A stretch of 64,000 bases of DNA from Hofstenia miamia (taxonomy: Eukaryota; Xenacoelomorpha; Acoela), in NCBI GenBank assembly GCA_004352715.1, contig SCFE01000011.1, positions 714,418 to 778,417 of the forward strand, given 5' to 3'. A model generated the notes under the pieces. That model was not told the origin of the DNA and did no database searches. It saw nothing but the letters and a program-made list of their open reading frames with translations. This document shows positions 59,089 to 64,000 of this stretch, one piece after another; positions within the stretch are counted from its first letter, which is position 1, and the number at the start of each line of letters is the position of its first letter. The position numbers and the translations under genes were made by a program.

Positions 59089-59794
59089 TTAGCCACCCGT
59101 AGTGTTCAACGTTATGTGATGTACATTTTTTATTTTATTATTGATTCCGATTATATTAGATTTGATAAACTATGCACAGCTGCGTTACGAAAATACATGG
59201 CCGGCTAAATAACCACCATTGTATACCAAAACCCCATTGTAAAGCAAAGACGGCTTCAAATTCTACGATCATAATTGTTGTAAGTGTAGTTTATTTGAAA
59301 AATTCCGAATATATAAAATCATTCCATAAAGTTGCCTTCGAGTTTAAAGTAATTAAAAGCACCTCCATTTTTATATACTGTATACAAACACGAAAAATAA
59401 TTTTTATATAAATATTTAAAAATTCCTACATTATGAATCAATACATATTTTTAAGATACGTGGATTTATGCATGCAGATATGTACTAAATCCATGTATTT
59501 ACAGGCGAAATATCAAGAAGATCGAAGACTTCAAAATAGTAATTAAATGAATTTAATCAATAACTTCAATTAAAGAATACACGTTGTAATCACTTGACCA
59601 ATTCATCTTTTCAATAAAAATGACTAACCTATGTGTTTTATTTCAATGACTTCACTTTCAATCTTCATGTGAGCACACATGTGACGATCATATGTTATGG
59701 CAGAAGTCAGTTCTTGGGCACATTTATAGCACTTAAATTTTCCAGTAACAACATTTGGCACCCTATTTATGTGTTTATTTGAACGTAGATGCTC
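42759..59794 (-). CDS. Zinc-finger RIG-I-like/Dicer-type DExD/H helicase gene (12 exons traced)
   Basis: Exons, 5' to 3' on the minus strand: 59794-59629, 57724-57464, 55320-55172, 52814-52727, 51580-51419, 50731-50449, 49307-49091, 48865-48769, 47588-47400, 44286-44195, 43917-43681, and probably 43010-42759. All introns are GT-AG and every junction down to 43681 keeps phase, giving 646 residues plus 83 from the last exon. The N-terminal part has two zinc fingers. The helicase core has YQIELYQKI (Q motif), PTGCGKT (Walker A, I), FITDRFLLLIQQ (Ia), FDEVHHCEKNHP (II), GLTASP (III), LFTLLITKTRATAGFLEQLL (IV), ATSVVEEGIDIP (V) and QLKGRTRQ (VI). Motifs II and III and the GMK..RQKSALE segment before motif V match RIG-I/MDA5/Dicer helicases, which sense or process double-stranded RNA. 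No CARD, RNase III, PAZ or zinc-binding C-terminal domain is visible. The true 5' end was not found. Introns are full of transposons. Confidence 0.85.
43681..43917 (-). CDS. Helicase exon with motifs V and VI
   Basis: 78 codons: IFIATSVVEEGIDIPTCG (motif V), then QLKGRTRQEDSEFYML (motif VI with both arginine positions). CEHRMETAVRQLTC follows, the beginning of the bridging helix after the core in RIG-I-like proteins. The final TAG is directly followed by GTGAAAG, a good donor site. It starts after TTTTAG at phase 0. Confidence 0.85.
   Translation of the reverse strand: MFIATSVVEEGIDIPTCGLLIALSPPATGTAFVQLKGRTRQEDSEFYMLFNNEQKTAYLNKLSTCEHRMETAVRQLTC
44195..44286 (-). CDS. Helicase exon, segment before motif V
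   Basis: HGSSKPTQVKGMKISRQKSA and ALESAHNEGNQ follow the pattern GxG....GM...QK..L..F..G.N found immediately before motif V in RIG-I and MDA5. Acceptor TTGACAG, donor CAA|GTAAAA; phase 2 in, phase 0 out. Confidence 0.8.
44611..44630. repeat. (AT)n microsatellite
   Basis: Ten AT units in the intron. Confidence 0.9.
45148..46745 (+). pseudogene. Non-LTR retrotransposon RT, best preserved copy, antisense in helicase intron
   Basis: A continuous frame of 214 codons (45148-45792) has KTATGADGIPHWVFKE (fingers), FPASLKTVCVHPLPKK and a block with RRVSVTPVIARIFEGMV. A single TAG interrupts it, after which the frame continues FGFRRGCSTKQALI and LDMTKTFDTVSQ (motif A). It then reads NWVRSFLSNR and NQNVRQGS (motif B, altered). 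A shift lies near 46120; ADDNTY (motif C remnant) follows. The C-terminal part 46308-46745 has LYQCLVISRLTYG, VHRKAVRLG and YLPERTDYAERRLRDR. No endonuclease domain was found upstream, so the copy is 5' truncated. It matches the fragment at 7152-8037. Confidence 0.85.
47400..47588 (-). CDS. Helicase exon with motif IV region
   Basis: FEHYEKIQNDPPSIYEKIVG, then LFTLLITKTRATAGFLEQLL, equivalent to the FVKTR..... segment of RIG-I-like helicases. Two acceptors lie four bases apart (TTAG|GAAG|CT); only the inner one, starting at 47588, keeps phase with the exon at 48865-48769. Donor CCA|GTATGC. Confidence 0.8.
48286..48508. repeat. (TA)n run containing a 188-N gap
   Basis: TA repeats occur on both sides of N 48296-48483. 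The gap probably sits within or across a long microsatellite in the helicase intron. Confidence 0.85.
48769..48865 (-). CDS. Helicase exon, insert domain part 3
   Basis: ETLRVLSWAACFNADAICRY and KYPCFSRLFG: helical, Cys-containing. Acceptor CTTGCAG, donor GGAG|GTAATC. It corresponds to the helical insert between the two RecA lobes in RIG-I/Dicer helicases, assigned by position. Confidence 0.7.
49091..49307 (-). CDS. Helicase exon, insert domain part 2
   Basis: 72 codons with MTLLLQKQKSEDEEISKFLT and LLTIFKPLDCKECLVEV, strongly helical. Acceptor GATTTTAG, donor GAG|GTATAA; the first base completes a Cys codon with the previous exon. Position fits the inter-lobe helical insert. Confidence 0.72.
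49390..49797. repeat. Intronic element with CCGCACC iterations at both ends
   Basis: CCGCATTGCACCGCACCC occurs at both ends in the same orientation, with further CCGCACCGCA units nearby. The middle is AT-rich. No inverted ends were seen. Confidence 0.65.
50449..50731 (-). CDS. Helicase exon with motif III and insert domain part 1
   Basis: It starts GLTASPTDKYFIDDAVSLLE (motif III, the form used by RIG-I-like and Dicer helicases). Then come KKFDNAKLVSVTAEKDSL and DEEVRKIIDNLKKAFEDFF. 283 bases; acceptor TCTGTTTAG, donor CTATG|GTATGT. Confidence 0.85.
50953..51315 (+). repeat. GAGCCGAGC foldback element, copy 1
   Basis: 363 bp with inverted ends (GACTTGTCAACGAG / CTCGTTGACAAGTC), each followed inward by ACGAGCCGAGCCGAGC iterations. 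No coding content. A non-autonomous DNA-transposon-like element in a helicase intron. Confidence 0.8.
51419..51580 (-). CDS. Helicase exon with motif II (DEVH)
   Basis: ALENLLSSDSVKWHDASLII, then FDEVHHCEKNHPFFKLIEDY. The motif II tetrad is DEVH where RIG-I, MDA5 and Dicer have DECH; the HH.xKNHP extension is typical of that group. Acceptor AATTTTAG, donor CTAG|GTAAAT. Confidence 0.9.
52449..52526 (+). repeat. GAGCCGAGC foldback element, minimal copy 2
   Basis: Only 78 bp: both ends (GACTTGTCAACGAG and CATTGACAAGTC) and the GAGCC units remain, with the AT-rich middle deleted. Confidence 0.8.
52727..52814 (-). CDS. Helicase exon between motifs Ia and II
   Basis: IAVIAGDKYVDMPDNTYKIS and ECNVLLFTA, equivalent to the segment before 'ILTPQIL' in RIG-I. 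Acceptor TTTTTTAG, donor GCAG|GTATTT. 88 bases, so including both this and its duplicate would break the frame. Confidence 0.85.
52883..53060 (-). repeat. GAGCC foldback element, truncated duplicate
   Basis: Left part of the element at 53336-53693, cut at the N. Confidence 0.75.
53180..53267 (-). CDS. Duplicate of helicase exon 52727-52814
   Basis: Identical exon with identical splice sites in the second 452-bp copy. Likely an assembly duplicate rather than a second exon. Confidence 0.7.
53336..53693 (-). repeat. GAGCCGAGC foldback element, copy 3
   Basis: Same family as 50953-51315 but in reverse orientation: read from its right end it begins GACTTCTCAACGAGCCGAGC and continues with GGATATACAACGAGCCC. 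About 358 bp. Confidence 0.8.
54217..54626 (-). mobile_element. Complete mariner-type MITE with long inverted repeats
   Basis: About 410 bp. The ends are nearly perfect inverted repeats of roughly 70 bases, starting TTGGGTTGGTTCTTAAATCT on the left and TTAGTTTGGTTCTTAAATCT (reversed) on the right. TTATGGCTGTCAGAATTTAT lies further in on both. The TTRGKTTGG start resembles mariner termini. It lies in the intron between helicase exons 55320-55172 and 52814-52727. Partial copies: 11085-11212 and 12497-12814. Confidence 0.85.
55172..55320 (-). CDS. Helicase exon with Walker A
   Basis: CGKTLVSAMVIKKMLKMNSG (with the G supplied by the previous exon), then YVYFITDRFLLLIQQCEYL (motif Ia). Acceptor ATATTTAG, donor CAAG|GTAACA. 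149 bases, phase 2 in and 0 out. Confidence 0.9.
55330..57463 (-). other. Helicase intron without recognised features
   Basis: AT-rich. A 95-codon frame at 55731-55444 shows no domain resemblance and no matching splice sites. Confidence 0.55.
57464..57724 (-). CDS. Helicase gene exon: second zinc finger and Q motif
   Basis: RVSCEKCSTITFPSVYAAIS then HYTGAEH gives C-x2-C-x13-H-x5-H, the spacing of U1-type zinc fingers, which often bind double-stranded RNA. It ends with STPHPYQIELYQKIIERTD and CICYLPT, which runs into the Walker A exon. Acceptor TTTTTTAG, donor ACAG|GTAGTT. Confidence 0.82.
57950..58116 (-). pseudogene. PLE GIY-YIG fragment, inverted
   Basis: Minus strand reads FVYIYNCEECNYACIGETRQ and HLSTRIEEHMRGQK, a GIY-YIG nuclease piece. 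It is inverted relative to the piece at 58740-58837 and very similar to it. Confidence 0.8.
58117..58837 (+). pseudogene. PLE RT C-terminus and GIY-YIG domain, broken
   Basis: DNFLSFLNNICREFQFTIDH and SLKLLDIKISKNKNELIT (RT thumb region) are followed after stops by EIEKSKIFWTLPKKEF. Then comes VYIYKCDECNYSYIGEIRRH with LSTRIEEH (GIY-YIG). Same protein family as the PLE at 4290-6148. It lies in the intron between zinc-finger exons of the helicase gene. Confidence 0.82.
59048..59086. repeat. (TA)n microsatellite about 200 bases past the PLE GIY-YIG end
   Basis: About 19 TA units preceded by GTGT, as at 4158-4196. Both PLE copies thus have GTGT-(TA)n on their nuclease side. Confidence 0.9.
59629..59794 (-). 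CDS. Helicase gene exon: first zinc finger
   Basis: FKCYKCAQELTSAITYDRHM then CAH gives C-x2-C-x12-H-x3-H, a classical C2H2 finger. It is preceded by HLRSNKHINRVPNVVTG. Acceptor CTGTACTTTAG, donor ATAG|GTTAGT; its last base G joins CA of the next exon to give Ala. There is no ATG context, so upstream exons exist. Confidence 0.78.
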
Positions 59795-59809
59795 CTAAAG
59801 TACAGTGTT

Positions 59810-61560
59810 TTTGCAATAAAAACAACATTCAATCCCTCTGTAATTATTAAAAATATTTTCCAATATAAACAGATGCAGTGACAGGTAGTAAACTATACTG
59901 TTTACCAAGGTAAATACTACATAATACATTTTTGTTTAAAATTCAGTAAATATTTGTTTGCTGAAATTCAATTTGCATATACTAGGAGAAAATAGAAAGT
60001 TTTTGAGAATTACAGCCAAAAAAATATGTAGTTATATAATATAATCTCCTTGCGTTCCTATGACGTTCTGGAAATGCTTACAAAGCCTTTCTGCCTTAAA
60101 CTGCGGAATCACAGCAATGATACACTTATGATTTTTCTGACGTCCAGAATAGGTCAGAATAGGTCACAGAGTCACAGTTTTTTTAGAAAGACAAATGTTA
60201 AGAGAAAGTGTTTTTTAAGACTGATAGCAGTTTTCTTTAACAGGCATTCGCACCATATCAACATTTGCAGGCGTTTCGAATTTTCCTGATTTACTAGAAT
60301 CATATAAATCAGAGATATATGGTCACATTTCCCTGAATGATCTCACCAAGTAATAAACCTTAACATGGTTCCGGTGCGATGTTGACGGAACTGCCCTTCA
60401 ATTGTTTCAAATTATGCAACGTTGAAATACCATACTAGTTCCAATGTAAAAATAGATTAAAAAAATTTGTTCCGCTTCAATCCGATAAAATAACAATTGA
60501 GTTGTTAGAGATTGCTACTTATTTCTAATAACAGAAATCTTCTCATTAGCTAATGCATAAATGGCTTAAGTATTACTAAACAACAATTATTCAATATATA
60601 TATATAATTTAACATGCAAATGCTCAAACGTTTCTTTTTACCAACATCCTTCTATATCCTTCTCCTAAAGCTACAAAAAAATCGAGGCCGTGAACTATTA
60701 ACCACTTTATATCAAAGTTTCACCAGCTAAACTTTATTGCGGAATTTTAATGGTGATTGAAAATGTAACTTTGTTTTGCTATGAATAACTATAGTGGAAT
60801 TTGCTGAATTGGGCGGGCCGAAAATAGGGGCATCCGCTTAAATGGGCTGTTTTCTATTTAACTAAAGATTTTAAGATGGAAAAGTACAGATTAACTATCC
60901 TGTATAATCTGTTGAACATTCTATCTAGATAAAAACCTAAATTATAAACCGTAAATTGAAAATAGTAAGATGAAGAAAGCGAAAGAAATTGGATAATGTT
61001 GCTCTTTATTGAATTATCATAAGCAATTGTGCACATTTTACATTCTACTGTCGATATAATTCAATTAAATAGGGCACAATTATTTTACCAATGTGTCCCA
61101 ATTGAGTGGATTGCACTGCAGCATGAATAATCAACGTCTGCAATATTCATGCAAATATAATGCATTAGTTTTTTCGTAAACAAAAATTGAAATCAAATGT
61201 AATTAATTTATCAATCAAAAAGCAACATCAAGATAGACAGATTTAATGTGCTACATCATAGGAAGAAAGTAGTTAATTTCAATATCTTCCTAAGTGTTAG
61301 CATGAATAGAAAATAATATTACGTATGCTAACTAAGTAAATTTTATCATTAGCAGGTAATTCGTTTATTGGCTTTAATTATTTACAATGACAAGTGTTTA
61401 TGTGCCAAGCACATACTTTTGCATATTCACAATCTATAAGGTTTTTGTGTGATTCACCACCATACACTCATTACTCTGAAGATAGTGCAAGCTTTTCAGA
61501 TTATCATATGGGTCAATAAAAAATATCTTATAGAATGTTGTGTACAAATATGAGGCGCTA
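59810..61560. other. Stretch without a recognised gene
   Basis: Probably 5' intron of the helicase gene. An upstream coding exon may exist but no good candidate was seen here. Confidence 0.45.
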
Positions 61561-61562
61561 AC

Positions 61563-61622
61563 TAGTGACGTATTAATGCAAAAGTGTGACCACAGGTAGC
61601 ACAGGCAAAATTCTCGTGACTG
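61563..61622 (-). CDS. Candidate upstream zinc-finger exon
   Basis: Acceptor TTCTTTACAG is followed by SHENFACATCGHTFALIRH. It could form the Cys pair of a finger whose histidines lie in the exon at 59794 (HLRSNKH). The donor TA|GTTAGC does not keep phase with 59794, so either an exon is missing between them or this is chance. Confidence 0.35.
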
Positions 61623-61639
61623 CTGTAAAGAATTTGGTC

Positions 61640-63550
61640 AAGAGTACCAAAACCAAGTATTAAAATCGGTATGCTGTTGAAATAGACATATTTCAATCCA
61701 TGTCTATTTAATGATGGATGATATTGTTTCATAAGTTGTTTGAAAACTTTGATCTCAAGTCGTCGGTTCCTATTAAAACATGTAAACGAAATGTCATGTA
61801 AATAAAAACTCTTCTCGAATGTGTTATGAAAGAGTAAAAAAAATAGAAAAATATGCATCGCCATCAGAAGAACGTGTTGCATGACAGCCAGGAGGTCAAG
61901 GAGGTGGCTTTGCTATTAAGGATTCCCAAGTGACAATAACTTTGGAATTATAGTTTGCGTTTTTCGAGTATTTACATTTTCCTCATTTCAAAATTTTGGG
62001 ACATCATATAAATTCTATGAACCTGAATATGAATAAGATATCAAATTAAAGCTTATTTCATGGGTCATGGTACTAAGCAACATTTATACAACTTGTAGCA
62101 TGATCACTATTTTCTGGGAAGAAATCCGCAAATTTAAAATTTAGAAAAAAAAATTTTCTCAAAAATATTTCGTAATCCTGTAAGTATGCTGGATATTTTT
62201 GCATTATTTATTAGAATAAGAATTGCTATTTTCAATGCAAAAAAGAATTTGGTAAAATTTTGAATTTTAGAATGGTGGCATTTTAAACTTAGGAATCGTA
62301 CTTCATAAAATAAATGTCTATGATAGTTTCTTTCTTATATTCTCTTCTAAATACACATATCTCACACTTGACCCTCTGGATGTAGTGAGACCTAAAATCA
62401 TTACAAAAAAATAATTTAGAGCTTCCGGAAAAAATGCTGTTTTGTATAAATGGTATATATGGCAAATGATATCTATTGTTTCAACAGTGTTCTAAATGAG
62501 ATACACCATTGATTCAGAGCTCTACATAATGTTCAATTATTATCAAATGAAAATATCTTTTTCATCGAAATATTGGCCGTGAAGATTAGGGAATTACTAC
62601 TGCTAAACGTATTAGGAGAGAATTTTAAGGAAAGTAAAGAATTGAACGGGAGCATATTGAAAGTCAAAGTGGATCGGAACAAAATGAATATGAGAGGTAT
62701 CAACTGTTCGGGACATTATTACGGAAAAGCTGGGGTTAAAGATTTTGATGATTCTCAGTGTGCCGCATAAACCAACGAAGCGAAACCACACAATGGCAAG
62801 GTTATTCAAGATTTCTAGTTTTAGAAAAAGTCGTCAATCTCTTAATCCCCTAGATATTAATCTCCCTGAACTAATGTAGAGTTTAAAAGCAGTTTTCAAA
62901 GTAAAAAACGAATAAACATTGGCATGATCTCGCAAATTCTTAGTTTGTCATTGAACAATGAGGTGATTATCCTTAGTTTATCTTATATATTACTATTTAC
63001 AATGTATTTCATGTATTTCTATAAAATGATTATCACAAAAAAAAGAATTTAAAAATCTCACAATCTTCCAGCACCCCTATATATTTTTATAATTTAAATG
63101 TTATAATATAAAATGATATAAACATAAAACATAAAAAACTTATTTTTTTAATTGCATTCCTGATTACAGATCAGGCACATTGATGCACGGAAAGTTACTT
63201 TGAATAGCGAGAAATTCCCCCATCATGTAGACATTGCAAGGCTGGGAAAACTTATCAAATTAAACAGCATCAACAGTGAAATCCACAATAGGAGGTGGGA
63301 AAACCAATTGCCAAGAAAACTATTTCCAGGGGGGGCTTTCAAAAGGATCTCTCCTTTGCCACAAAGACGCTCTTTTCAAAGTCTCCACTCTGACACTGTC
63401 GCTCTACTTCCATGCCTGTGATCTCCTCTTGTTCAATACTTGATCCTTTTAATTTCAAACATTTCCGCTCCACTTACTCTGATGATGTTGTCACTTTCTC
63501 CATTCATCATGCTTGTATCGCTGCGAATTACATCTTACCTCTCAACCCTC
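61640..63550. other. Stretch with one unassigned 65-codon frame
   Basis: 62573-62770 (+) encodes MAVKIRELLLLNVLGENFKE... to SQCAA with slightly higher GC than its surroundings. No domain or splice support was found. Nothing else was recognised. Confidence 0.4.
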
Positions 63551-63558
63551 CAGCAGCC

Positions 63559-63617
63559 ATTGATTTCTTCTTCTTCTTATTATTATTATTACTATTATTA
63601 TTATTCTTGCATCTCAC
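63559..63617 (-). repeat. (AAT/AAG)n tail of a non-LTR element
   Basis: On the minus strand GATGCAAGAATAATAATAAT passes into AAG triplets. It lies just 3' of the RT C-terminus and fits the short-repeat tail of a LINE 3' end. Confidence 0.75.
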
Positions 63618-63652
63618 AGCTTCATGCTGGTATCCCTCTCAGCTCGGGGAAC

Positions 63653-64000
63653 TCACCAGTTCCCAGGGAGTCTGAGAGCTTTCCTCAGGAATCTAGCTGT
63701 TCCTAACAATGCTGCCTTCTGTGCTACTGCTCCTCCCCACTTTGGTACTCCCAACTCCTCCAAGTATCTCTTATGCTTCTTACTCACTGCTCCTAGTGCT
63801 CCTACAACTACCGGGACTACTTCAACTTTCTTTAACTTACACAGCCTTTCTATTTCCTCTGCTAACTCTCTGTACTTGTCTATCTTCTCTTTCTCCTTGC
63901 TTTCTACATTTCTGTCCTTTGGTACTGCTATGTCTATCACTGTTCCTAATCTTTTCTCTTTGTCTACCACTACTATGTCTGGCCTCCGTGCTTCTATCAC
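63653..64000 (-). pseudogene. Non-LTR retrotransposon C-terminus, running off the window
   Basis: EARRPDIVVVDKEKRLGTVI and DIAVPKDRNV, then KKVEVVPVVVGALGAVSKKH and LLGTARFLRKAL. This C-terminal block is widespread in invertebrate LINE proteins. The PD...D.AVP arrangement is compatible with a restriction-like nuclease fold (inference). The 3' UTR and triplet tail follow. The frame is open to the window edge, so it may be intact beyond; the Met at its left end is probably not a start. Confidence 0.82.

Noticed and set aside
1-64000. tRNA, rRNA, CRISPR or bacterial operon features
   Set aside because: None was seen. The sequence is eukaryotic, and the repeats are transposon ends and microsatellites without spacer regularity of a CRISPR array.

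Overview
The window is eukaryotic and almost certainly from an invertebrate animal. It is strongly AT-rich, has intron-split coding sequence with GT/AG boundaries, and carries metazoan transposon types: a Penelope-like element with GIY-YIG nuclease, mariner, non-LTR retroelements, Ty3/gypsy-like LTR elements and a probable Polinton/Maverick. The reverse transcriptase families recall cnidarian or other marine invertebrate genomes, but species cannot be fixed from the sequence. No rRNA, tRNA or CRISPR array was seen.

Layout. 1-4150: no gene seen. 4197-6497: decayed Penelope-like element with direct pseudo-LTRs. 6789-8213: non-LTR RT fragment inside an inverted repeat. 9378-10462: dead mariner transposase. 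13083-20511: LTR element 1, with gag plus a large orphan ORF and no visible pol. 20687-28920: LTR element 2 on the minus strand, truncated by a gap inside RT. 29921-30400: end of a probable Polinton. 30401-31574: 5' half of an RT gene on the minus strand. 32164-38031: a second copy of element 2, plus strand, inverted to the first. 39189-39242: other end of the probable Polinton. 39243-40820: 3' half of the same kind of RT gene, plus strand. 42759-59794: one host gene on the minus strand, whose introns hold a LINE, foldback elements, a mariner-type MITE and PLE fragments. 63559-64000: 3' end of another non-LTR element.

The only clear host gene is a DExD/H helicase of the RIG-I-like/Dicer helicase group. 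Twelve exons were traced by hand and every junction from 59794 to 43681 is in phase. It has C2H2/U1-like zinc fingers before the helicase core. No RNase III, CARD or zinc-binding C-terminal domain is visible. Its last helicase exon ends in TAG exactly at a good splice donor.

The most informative structural observation is that an RT open frame is cut at one codon by sequence ending in AGTAGTAGAAGG on both sides, with the same 6-bp flank GCATTG. That is the hallmark of a Polinton/Maverick insertion. The two halves lie in opposite orientation and are separated by 1000-N placeholder gaps, so the piece 29921-38188 is probably placed backwards in this scaffold, and the Polinton body is missing. Two further assembly scars, tandem copies of 544 and 452 bp joined by a single N, lie at 13518-14606 and 52609-53513. 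The second duplicates a helicase exon.
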